Positions 1-7,380 of a stretch of 37,333 nt of DNA are shown here, piece after piece. This DNA is from Chloroflexota bacterium (lineage in GTDB: Bacteria > Chloroflexota > Ktedonobacteria > Ktedonobacterales > Ktedonobacteraceae). Every line of letters begins with the position of its first letter. Position 1 is the first letter of the stretch. The notes below the pieces were generated by a model that searched no databases, was not told the DNA's origin, and saw only the letters and a program-made list of their open reading frames with translations. Position numbers and translations under genes: made by a program. The stretch spans positions 1 to 37,333 of the forward strand of contig CADDYT010000059.1 in assembly GCA_902810755.1 (NCBI GenBank). The letters run 5' to 3'.

Positions 1-45
1 GATGGCTGGTCTGGCGGTGATGGCTGGTCTGCTCCTTGCCGCTAG
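1..45 (+). other. Possible 3' end of a plus-strand gene with DGWSGG repeats
   Basis: The first 45 bases contain a 12-base direct repeat (GATGGCTGGTCT at 1-12 and 19-30). In frame 1 they read as two DGWS units followed by a short end and a TAG stop at 43-45. This could be the tail of a glycine/tryptophan-rich repetitive protein entering from outside the window and convergent with the protease gene. It may also be meaningless non-coding repeat, because too little is visible to judge. Confidence 0.2.
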
Positions 46-76
46 CCTGCGGACGCGGCTGGCCTGCGCGGCAAGG
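34..76. terminator. Hairpin downstream of the sedolisin gene
   Basis: A 9-base arm CCTTGCCGC (34-42) is perfectly complementary to GCGGCAAGG (68-76), just beyond the protease stop codon at 97. There is no clear U-tract on either strand, so it is only a candidate terminator. Confidence 0.35.
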
Positions 77-96
77 ATAGTTGCCCACCCCGTCGT

Positions 97-2370
97 CTAT
101 GACACCGTTATCGTTACATCATCGATGAAGAAATCTGAGGTCTGATACTGACCGGGGGCGTTGGTACCCTGGAAGTAGAGGGTGATGGTCTTGCCTCTGT
201 AGCCTTGCAGGGTGCCGGTGAGATCGTAGGTTTGCTGCACCCACGTGTTGGTCACGCCGGTATTGCAGCTTGATTGCATCGTGCGAATGGTGCTATTGCC
301 GCTCTGCAACCAGCTTTTGAAGGTATCCTGGCAGGCTCTCGTGGTCTTGGTGGTGTCCGAATACCACCAGTAGGTGATGGTGAGCTTTGTGTAGCTGGCT
401 GGCACCGTGAAGCTCTGCCAGATGCGATCCTGGCAGCCCGCGTAGCCGCAGAAGTAGGCGCTATAGAAGCCGCCATGCGAGTTGAAGGATGTGACCATCT
501 CATAGCCGCCCGAAGAGGACTCCTGCCAGGGCGACGAACCGTTTTCAAAGCCGCCGTTCTGGATAATCACGGGTGCTGGCGTCGGGCTGGGGCTGGGAGT
601 TGGACTCGGCGTTGGACTGGGACTCGGACTCGGCGTTGGCGTCGGATTTGTAGTGGGCGAGGCCAGGTCTTGCGCGAAACTGGCGATGTCGGGCGAGCCG
701 AGGCCGCTGGCGAGATCATAGCTGGCCGTTGCCGGGTAGTAGAGGTTGTTGCCGGTCGTCACATCGTGGAAGGCGGGGTTGGACGCGCCGACGAGGCTGT
801 AAAGCGTGGGATTGGCGAAGCCGATGCGCGCCTTGCCTTGAGCTTGCAGGTACTGGTCGACGAGGGCCATGCTGCCCGCCCAGAGGGGGGCCGCGCCACT
901 GGTGCCGCCAACGGTGATCCAGCCGGTGGAGGGACAACCGGCGCTGGTTACGGTGCAGTAGATGGCGTAGCCGGTGGCGGGGTCGGCATCGGCGCTGATA
1001 TCGGGGACTTCGCGGTTGCCGTTGCTGTACTGGTTCTGCACGCCGGGGCCAGTCTGCCATGAGGGCATCTTGAAGGTGTTGCTGATGCCGCCCCCGCTAC
1101 CCGCGCCCTTCGGGCTGCGCGTCGTCGCGCTCGCGTTCGACCAGACCGATTCGCTGCCATACGCGCCCCCATTGAGCTGCAAGGTTGTGCCGCCCACGCC
1201 CGTCACATAGGGGTCGCTGGCCGGGGAGTCGACGGCAAGGTTGTTATCGCCGCAGTCATAGGCGCCGGAGTCGCCGGAGGCGGCGAAGAAGGTCATGCCC
1301 TGCGCGGCCCCTTGCTTGAACATGTTGTCGAGCGTCTGCAACTCGCCCGGACCCGAAGCCGCTTCGCACAGTCCCCAGCTAATGGAGACGATCTGTGCCT
1401 TGTTATCGGTGATAATTTTGTTGTAGGTATCGTTGAGGCCCTGTGTCGTGTTTGGTCCTTCATAGACGATCTGGCTGGCGTGGGGAGCCATCGCGGCCAC
1501 CACTTCCATATCCAGTTCCACTTCGATAGCCCCACCCCCGGCAGCGCCGTTGAAGCCGTCTATCTGCACGGTGGAAATATTCGGCGTTCCCAGGTTATAG
1601 GTCTGGAGATATTGCGCCACATCGCTCGGTGAGTAGCCATCCAGTTCAAAGAGCGCCACCGTCTGCTGGTCGCCCAGGATGTTCGCGCTGTGCAGCGAGG
1701 CGGCACCGTAGGCTCCCAGCAAGTCCTGTGGGGTCAAACCGCTCGTGCTGGCGGCGGAGAGGAGCTTTGCCTGTAGCGCGCGCCGGTAAAGCGGCCTGTA
1801 TTGCACGCTGTTATCCAGCCCGCCCACCGAGGTGACAAGCGCGCTGATAGAGGCGGGCAGGCTGGGCGGCGAAGCGTTGGCATAGAAGGTATGGCTGCCT
1901 ACCCGGTAATTATTGATCTGCGTGCCGAACGCCTGCTGCACCTGCGCGACGGTACCGCTGGCATCGATGAGCATATTGTTGGGCGCCACATTCGTGACGG
2001 TCAGGCCCTGCCCTTGCAGGAAGCTCACCACCTGCTGCACATCGCTGGCGGTGGGCGCAAAAAGCTGGTTGAACTGGTCGGGCGTCAAATACTGGCGGTA
2101 CTGTGGCGACTGCGGGTCATACATGGCCGCCAGAAGAGCATCCAGCTGATCGGCGTTGCGCAATTGCAGGCCAATGGAGAGGTTCAGTTGCTGGTTCGCG
2201 TCTGCCGCCTGCAACAACTGCGCCTGCTGCACGAGCGGGACGGTCTGGTTCTGCAAGAGGACGCGCTGGTTTGAGTCGGCGTGGGCGAAGTGCAGCGTCA
2301 GCAAGCTGGCCCCCAGCAGCACCACGATCACTACTCCAGACAGGAGATTTCGCACTAAAGTCCGCTTCAT
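97..2370 (-). CDS. Secreted sedolisin (S53, kumamolisin-like) serine-carboxyl protease with C-terminal beta-sandwich module
   Basis: Secreted endopeptidase, probably active at acidic pH as is usual for sedolisins. The order is signal peptide (about residues 7-31), a pro-kumamolisin activation domain (about 45-195), the S53 catalytic domain (about 210-570), a Pro/Ser/Thr linker (about 572-600) and a final 150-residue domain opening with NGGFE, typical of CBM4/9-like or MAM-like beta-sandwiches. The catalytic set is visible: Glu283 and Asp287 four residues apart, Asp367 in SGDSG, and Ser491 in GGTSGAAP. A late Asp-rich Ca-site-like segment (YDLASGLGSPD) is also present. I chose the ATG at 2370 because GGAG lies 6 bases upstream; a TTG at 2380-2382 would add four residues without its own Shine-Dalgarno. 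It is transcribed alone and the nearest minus-strand gene ends 260 bases upstream. The terminal domain probably binds polymer or cell wall, but that is inferred. Confidence 0.93.
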   Translation of the reverse strand: MKRTLVRNLLSGVVIVVLLGASLLTLHFAHADSNQRVLLQNQTVPLVQQAQLLQAADANQQLNLSIGLQLRNADQLDALLAAMYDPQSPQYRQYLTPDQFNQLFAPTASDVQQVVSFLQGQGLTVTNVAPNNMLIDASGTVAQVQQAFGTQINNYRVGSHTFYANASPPSLPASISALVTSVGGLDNSVQYRPLYRRALQAKLLSAASTSGLTPQDLLGAYGAASLHSANILGDQQTVALFELDGYSPSDVAQYLQTYNLGTPNISTVQIDGFNGAAGGGAIEVELDMEVVAAMAPHASQIVYEGPNTTQGLNDTYNKIITDNKAQIVSISWGLCEAASGPGELQTLDNMFKQGAAQGMTFFAASGDSGAYDCGDNNLAVDSPASDPYVTGVGGTTLQLNGGAYGSESVWSNASATTRSPKGAGSGGGISNTFKMPSWQTGPGVQNQYSNGNREVPDISADADPATGYAIYCTVTSAGCPSTGWITVGGTSGAAPLWAGSMALVDQYLQAQGKARIGFANPTLYSLVGASNPAFHDVTTGNNLYYPATASYDLASGLGSPDIASFAQDLASPTTNPTPTPSPSPSPTPSPTPSPSPTPAPVIIQNGGFENGSSPWQESSSGGYEMVTSFNSHGGFYSAYFCGYAGCQDRIWQSFTVPASYTKLTITYWWYSDTTKTTRACQDTFKSWLQSGNSTIRTMQSSCNTGVTNTWVQQTYDLTGTLQGYRGKTITLYFQGTNAPGQYQTSDFFIDDVTITVS

Positions 2371-2504
2371 ACGTTTCTCCAAACACTACAGGGCGACAAT
2401 CGTTCATTTTTCGCTGTTAAAAAGAACGCCGTCCTGAAGGGAGTTTGCGGCCTCTGGTACTTTGGGGGGGATGTAAATAAAAGGCTTGAATATCTTTGCC
2501 TGGA

Positions 2505-2605
2505 CAGGCCACCCGCAAAGGGAGTGGCCCTACTATACACGAAGCGTTTCGCGTGGCTCGTCGAGCCGTTCGTATATAGTAGGGCCACCCCTTGCGGGTG
2601 GCCTG
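2505..2605. repeat. Dispersed hairpin repeat, copy 1
   Basis: Two arms of about 34 bases (2505-2538 and 2572-2605) are near-perfect reverse complements starting with CAGGCCACCCGCAA and ending near CCTACTATAC. About 33 bases with smaller self-complementary segments lie between them. The same arm sequence occurs at 28201-28298, so this is a mobile or REP/MITE-like repeat family rather than a gene-specific terminator. It lies between the sedolisin and the kinase. The rest of 2371-2632 holds no gene that I can see. Confidence 0.8.
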
Positions 2606-2632
2606 ATGCAAGCCCTTCTCTCGCTGTACTCT

Positions 2633-4549
2633 CTACGTTCCCGGAACTGCGGTCGGCACCGGTGTCACCGTCGGCACTATCGTTGGTGAAGGCGACGGCG
2701 TGGGTGAAGGCGACGGCGACGGGGTTGGCGACGGCGTGGGTGAGGGCGACGGCGACGGGGTTGGCGATGGGCTGGGCTTTGCCGTCGGCGTAACGGTCGG
2801 CGTCCCGGCAATCGAATTGACGACGGTGAGGGTGACCTGAGTGGTCGGCTGGATGGTTGTTCCGGCAGCCGGGCTGACTGCGGTTACTTCGTTCGCCTTT
2901 TTGCCCGCGACGGTACCGCCATTCACCACTTTGATATTGGTGATACCGGCGGCCTTCAGCGCGTTTTCCGCCTGGTCGAGCGTCATGCCAACCACATTGG
3001 GTATCGTGATTGGCGTCGCGGTTGGCGATCCCGCTCCCAGTGTTACGGTAATGGTCGAGCCATAGGGAGCGGTTGCATTCGCATCCGGGGCCTGCTTGAC
3101 GACCACGCCGCTTTGCGGGCTGCCGGAAGCGAGTTGCAGGTTAAAACCGGCGTTTTTCGCCTGAGTCTGGGCTTCCTGATAGCTAAGCCCAAGCAAACTG
3201 GGTACAGTGACCGCATTTTGCTGCGTCACCGTAGGCGTAGTTGTGTTGCTGGCGCCCTTGCCGAGCGGGATGAAGCCAAGCTGAAAGGCCAGGTAGACGC
3301 TGAAACCGAGCAGGAGCAGGGTAGCCAGCAGGATCAGAACGGTGATGATGCTGGCAAAACGGGAATCGCTGCCCCGGTGAGCGACACGATTGTTGTCATA
3401 GTAATCCTGGACGGCGCCGGAGCGTGGGATAGTGCCGCGCTGGAAGGGGCGGGTAGTCTCTGCTCCGGGCGGGCTGCTGTAGGGCTGCACGTAAGTGGGC
3501 TGCTGGTCTAAAAGCTGGCTGCCCATGTTGCCATTGCTGGCGGCAGGCTCCTGCGGCTGCTGGTAGGTGGCGGCGTCCGGCATCTGATTGGGAGACGAGA
3601 CGGAGACGCGAGCGGCGGGACGCTGCGGCACAGGATTATAGACAGGGTCGTGGGGCAGCGGGCCAGGCGAAAAGCCAGGCATGGATGTGGGCGGCGGAAT
3701 ATTCTGCGGCAGCGGCTCGCCCAGTGCGGAGTCGCCGAGCAGTTCGAGCGCGCGCGCCAGCGTACTGCCGTCGCGGTAACGCATCTCCGGCTGTTTTTCC
3801 AGGCAGCGCAGGATGATCTCTTCCAGTTCCGGCGGGATGTTCGGGTTCAACTCGCTCGGCGGCTGCGGCGCGTCCTGAATGTGCTGCATGGCGACGGCGA
3901 CGGGCGTATCGCCATCGAAGGGCGGGCGGCCCGTCAGCATCTCGTACATGACGATGCCGAGCGCGTAGACATCGGCAGCCGGGCTAACAATCTCGCCCTG
4001 CGCCTGCTCCGGCGCGTAGTATTGCACGGTGCCGAGCGTCATGCCGGTAGTGGTCAGGCGTTCGGCGTTGATGTCTTTGTAGACGCTGGCGATGCCGAAG
4101 TCGGTCAGCTTGATCGAGCCGTCGCGGCCCACCAGGATATTTTGCGGCTTGACATCGCGGTGAACGATGCCCCGGCGGTGGGCGGCACCCAGGCCAAGAG
4201 CGACATCATGGGCGATGATGATGGCGCGGTCGATGGCGAGAATGCCGCGCGAGCGCAGATAACGGCGCAGGTCGGTACCCTCCACCATCTCCATGACGAT
4301 GTAGTAGTTCCCGGCAGTCTGGCCGTAGTCATAGACATTCACGATATTGGGATGTTGTAAGGATGATGCCGCTTTGGCCTCTCGCTGGAAGCGCGTGACA
4401 AACTTGGGATCGGTGCTATACGCTTCGCGCAGCACTTTAATCGCCACAACCCGACCCATGCGCAGGTCACGCCCGCGATAGATCGTCGCCATGCCGCCGC
4501 GCCCAATCGGCTCCTGTAACTGGTATCGATCACCTAAAATGTCATTCAT
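2633..4549 (-). CDS. pknB: Transmembrane Ser/Thr protein kinase with two PASTA domains (PknB/PrkC type)
   Basis: Phosphorylates Ser/Thr of target proteins in response to cell-wall fragments or lipid II sensed outside, as known for PknB/PrkC. The cytoplasmic kinase domain covers about residues 9-270 with GRGGMATIYRG, Lys38 in VAIKV, HRDVKPQN (Asp132) and DFG (Asp150), so it should be active. A Pro-rich juxtamembrane region (280-395) leads to one membrane helix (about 399-421). Two PASTA repeats follow (about 446-505 and 513-578) and then a 50-residue PSPT-rich tail. The ATG at 4549 is chosen because the kinase fold starts eight residues later; an upstream extension of 44 residues would run into the end of selB. 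The gap to selB is 97 bases, so the two may be cotranscribed. Two PASTA units is fewer than in many Firmicutes and Actinobacteria orthologues. Confidence 0.94.
   Translation of the reverse strand: MNDILGDRYQLQEPIGRGGMATIYRGRDLRMGRVVAIKVLREAYSTDPKFVTRFQREAKAASSLQHPNIVNVYDYGQTAGNYYIVMEMVEGTDLRRYLRSRGILAIDRAIIIAHDVALGLGAAHRRGIVHRDVKPQNILVGRDGSIKLTDFGIASVYKDINAERLTTTGMTLGTVQYYAPEQAQGEIVSPAADVYALGIVMYEMLTGRPPFDGDTPVAVAMQHIQDAPQPPSELNPNIPPELEEIILRCLEKQPEMRYRDGSTLARALELLGDSALGEPLPQNIPPPTSMPGFSPGPLPHDPVYNPVPQRPAARVSVSSPNQMPDAATYQQPQEPAASNGNMGSQLLDQQPTYVQPYSSPPGAETTRPFQRGTIPRSGAVQDYYDNNRVAHRGSDSRFASIITVLILLATLLLLGFSVYLAFQLGFIPLGKGASNTTTPTVTQQNAVTVPSLLGLSYQEAQTQAKNAGFNLQLASGSPQSGVVVKQAPDANATAPYGSTITVTLGAGSPTATPITIPNVVGMTLDQAENALKAAGITNIKVVNGGTVAGKKANEVTAVSPAAGTTIQPTTQVTLTVVNSIAGTPTVTPTAKPSPSPTPSPSPSPTPSPTPSPSPSPTPSPSPTIVPTVTPVPTAVPGT
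2690..2775. repeat. In-gene tandem repeat encoding the PSPT tail
   Basis: Within the 3' end of the kinase gene a unit built on GGCGACGG/GTGGGTGA repeats with a period of about 36 bases, encoding alternating PSPT and PTPSP units. Such repeats can change in copy number by slippage. Confidence 0.6.
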
Positions 4550-4646
4550 GTATTTACGTACTTCACACCTTACAGCACAGGTCTCTTTTTTTCCGCGCTT
4601 CCTATTGTACCGTATTCTGCAAGCAAAGGGAATAGGCTCGCACCGG

Positions 4647-6620
4647 CTATTTGAGTAACGCGGGACCGGCGACACGCTCATCGCCGGTGCGGCGCGTCAT
4701 CTTCAACATATCCATATGCTCAAGTAAAGGCAGGATATATTTCCTGGTCGTGCCTAAGACATCGCGTGCCTGCGCCGCCGTAATCGTGCCATGCTCGCGC
4801 AGGTAGCGCGCAATAGCGGTCAGCGCCTGGTCATAGCTTTCTTTCAGGAAGAGAACGCTTTCGCTCCCGGCGCCGACGCGCACCAACTGTCCCTGCTCGA
4901 CCAGCGCGCCCAGCACCTCCGCTCCCACCAGCGCCTCCGCCTCGGCCACGCTCGGCGGCGTAAACGGGCTGGCGCGGAAGCGTTGGAGCAAGGCGTTGAC
5001 CTGTTGCTGCTGCGCCTCTGTAAAGCGCGGCACAAAGCCCGGCAGCCGCAGCAGGCTGCCGACAGCCTCTAACTGCCCCTCTGCCGCCAGCAACGCGAAA
5101 ACGTCCGCCGCCAGCTTTGGCGAGAGATTCAGACGCGAGCGCCATTCCTCTTTTGAGAGGCCGCTACGCAGCGGATGCTGTCGATGCTGCTCGCTGACCA
5201 GGCGCACCGCCTCTTCCGCCAGCGCCTCCCATACTCCCTGCGCGACCCATAGCGTTCCCACCTGCCGCACCATTCCCTCTCTTAACAACGTCTCCAATGC
5301 GCCCAATGTCACATCTTCCGATAGATTACTCTGTTTGAGCAGATCGGTCAATTCGTAACCAACCTGTCTATGCATTGTCTTCGGGCCTGTAGAGCCTTTT
5401 GATGGGTTTATTGACGATTTTACTGCCGCCTGCTTGCTGATAGCCATATTGGGCCTGCGATCCAGAACGGCCAGGATCAATTCTTCGGGCGTGCCGCGCG
5501 CAAGGGTTTCCAGGGCGCTCAGGATGGTGGGCTGATGGCGACGGTGGTAGCGCGGCTGCACATCCACCACCTCGCCGCCGCCAATCGTTCTGCTCGGTGA
5601 GGGGATGCGCAGGATGAAGCGGTCGCGGCGCGCCACAACGGCAGGGTTGCTCAGCCGCAACTGCGCCCACGCGCTCTCGCCCGGCTGCAGTTCATCGCGG
5701 TCCAGCAGGCGCACGCGCGCGGGTACTTCCTGCGAGCCGGTATAGCAATCGACCTGCGTATTGTGGGCCAGGGGATGTTCGGCCTCGGCCAGCAACTGGA
5801 TGCGGGCATCGAAGAGCATGGTGGGGCGCAACTGGCCAGGCAGGGCGACGACGTTGCCGCGCTCAAGGTCGCTGCGCGCCACGTTCGCCAGGTTGATAGC
5901 GACGCGGCTGCCCGGACGCGCCGTCTCCACCTGTTGTTTGTGCGTCTGCAAGCTGCGGATGCGCGTGCGCAGCCCCTGTGGCAAAATTTCCACCTCCTGC
6001 CCGACCTTCAGCGTGCCGTCCAGCAGGGTGCCGGTGACGACGGTGCCGAAGCCGGTCATGGTGAAAACGCGATCGATGGGCAGGCGCGGGCGCGCGATGT
6101 TCTGGCGCTCTTCCGCCTCGTCCAGCAGGCGTTCCAGCGCAGCCACCAGTTCCGGCAGACCCTGTCCCGTATAGGCGGAGACGGGCAGGATGGCCGCGTC
6201 CGCCAGCGTGGTGGGGGCCAGGTGTTCCTGCACCTCCTCGCGCACGAGTTCGAGCCATTCTTCGTCCACGAGGTCGGCCTTTGTCAGCGCCACGATGCCG
6301 CGCCGCACGCGCAGCAGGTCGAGGATGGCCAGGTGTTCGCGCGTCTGCGGCATCACGCCCTCGTCGGCGGCCACGACCAGCAAAGCGGCGTCGATGCCGC
6401 CCACCCCGGCCAGCATATTCTTGATGAAGCCCTCGTGTCCCGGCACATCGACGATGCTCACCTCGCGCCCCCCCGGCAGCTTCAGCCAGGCAAAGCCCAG
6501 GTCAATCGTCATGCCGCGCTCTTTCTCCTCGGCCAGCCGATCCGGGTCAATGCCCGTTAGCGCCTTCACCAGCGTCGATTTCCCATGATCGATATGTCCG
6601 GCAGTTCCGATGCAACTCAT
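4647..6620 (-). CDS. selB: Selenocysteine-specific translation elongation factor SelB
   Basis: Delivers selenocysteyl-tRNA(Sec) to the ribosome at UGA codons marked by a SECIS hairpin. The N-terminal GTPase has GHIDHGKST (8-16), DVPGHE (58-63) and TKAD (113-116). EF-Tu-like domains II and III follow, and then a C-terminal array of winged helices (about 370-657) ending in TTRKYILPLLEHMD, a hallmark of the SECIS-binding end of SelB. The length of 657 residues is normal. The ATG at 6620 matches the usual MxxIGTAGHIDHGK start; a GTG seven codons upstream is the alternative. No selA, selD, selC tRNA or in-frame UGA selenoprotein was recognised in the window, so the rest of the pathway must lie elsewhere. 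The kinase gene follows on the same strand. Confidence 0.95.
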   Translation of the reverse strand: MSCIGTAGHIDHGKSTLVKALTGIDPDRLAEEKERGMTIDLGFAWLKLPGGREVSIVDVPGHEGFIKNMLAGVGGIDAALLVVAADEGVMPQTREHLAILDLLRVRRGIVALTKADLVDEEWLELVREEVQEHLAPTTLADAAILPVSAYTGQGLPELVAALERLLDEAEERQNIARPRLPIDRVFTMTGFGTVVTGTLLDGTLKVGQEVEILPQGLRTRIRSLQTHKQQVETARPGSRVAINLANVARSDLERGNVVALPGQLRPTMLFDARIQLLAEAEHPLAHNTQVDCYTGSQEVPARVRLLDRDELQPGESAWAQLRLSNPAVVARRDRFILRIPSPSRTIGGGEVVDVQPRYHRRHQPTILSALETLARGTPEELILAVLDRRPNMAISKQAAVKSSINPSKGSTGPKTMHRQVGYELTDLLKQSNLSEDVTLGALETLLREGMVRQVGTLWVAQGVWEALAEEAVRLVSEQHRQHPLRSGLSKEEWRSRLNLSPKLAADVFALLAAEGQLEAVGSLLRLPGFVPRFTEAQQQQVNALLQRFRASPFTPPSVAEAEALVGAEVLGALVEQGQLVRVGAGSESVLFLKESYDQALTAIARYLREHGTITAAQARDVLGTTRKYILPLLEHMDMLKMTRRTGDERVAGPALLK

Positions 6621-6703
6621 GATAATTCGTCCATCTTTCACTCATGGCATGACACGTTCTCGCTCTGATACTAGATTTATACCTCCTTAGTATACCTCAA
6701 AGC

Positions 6704-6741
6704 AGAAGGTCACGGGAAAAGCGAGTTTCCTGTGACCTTCT
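6704..6741 (-). terminator. Long hairpin after the small secreted protein gene
   Basis: A 16-base stem (6704-6719 with 6726-6741, one G:T pair) closes a 6-base loop, between the end of the 6790-7275 gene and selB. There is no strong U-run, so termination or attenuation ahead of selB are both possible. Confidence 0.5.
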
Positions 6742-6789
6742 ATGCTCATCTGGCTTCTGCATCAGAAACGCTCGACGCCGGTCGGCTGA

Positions 6790-7275
6790 TTAGCTGCACT
6801 TACCGGATGGCATGACCAGCGAAGACTCGATGTGGTTGGGGCTGGTGACGAGGACGCCGCCCGGCCCTGGATACGTGTGGTCAGACGGGAGACTGCCCTG
6901 CCACGTGAAGGTGAAGTTGGACATGTACTGACCGGGGAGAATGGTCAGCTTCTCTGGCGTCTGGGAACGCCCGTTATTGATGGTGTAGGAGAAGACGATT
7001 GTTCCCCCGTTGGGACCAGAAGTCACATGGAAGACGGCATTGTAGGTGACCTGGATGTAGGAGCCGCATTTCCACAGCGAGACGCTGGACGGAGTGACAG
7101 TCATGCTAATGCTGGTGACGGCGAAGGTTGATGACGCTGTGTGCGTGTGAGATGCTGCCACCGGCTTTGCATCAGCTACATGGCTCCCGATAATATTTCC
7201 GCATACGGCTATTGCGACTACGAGAAAACAGACTACAATGATCAACGCTTTTCTGGCTTTGTTATTGTTCCACAT
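6790..7275 (-). CDS. Small secreted or membrane-anchored protein of unknown function
   Basis: 161 residues. An N-terminal hydrophobic segment (about 8-31) preceded by Asn, Lys and Arg residues suggests a signal peptide or anchor. The rest is rich in Thr, Ser, Val and Gly with alternating hydrophobic residues, and two Cys (one in the middle, one at the penultimate position) could form a disulphide. This is compatible with an extracellular beta-sandwich, but I recognise no family. The start is well supported by AGAGGTG upstream of the ATG. It is a single gene between the EccC-type ATPase, which ends at 7381, and selB. Confidence 0.75.
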   Translation of the reverse strand: MWNNNKARKALIIVVCFLVVAIAVCGNIIGSHVADAKPVAASHTHTASSTFAVTSISMTVTPSSVSLWKCGSYIQVTYNAVFHVTSGPNGGTIVFSYTINNGRSQTPEKLTILPGQYMSNFTFTWQGSLPSDHTYPGPGGVLVTSPNHIESSLVMPSGKCS

Positions 7276-7380
7276 AGAAACACCTCTTTCTCGGAAAAAC
7301 TATATGCTATGACATTTCAAAGCTTTCCTATTCTATCTAATGCAGGTGAAAGGGGGTTTGTTCTGAAAAATTCGCAACTC

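Noticed and set aside
274..1062. Long open frame opposite the sedolisin gene
   Set aside because: It is in the antisense frame of a well-supported GC-rich gene, has no Shine-Dalgarno and gives Arg/Gly-rich nonsense.
6679..6692. Strong AAGGAGGT on the minus strand upstream of selB
   Set aside because: It lies far (over 35 bases) from any suitable start codon; no short ORF of credible length follows it.
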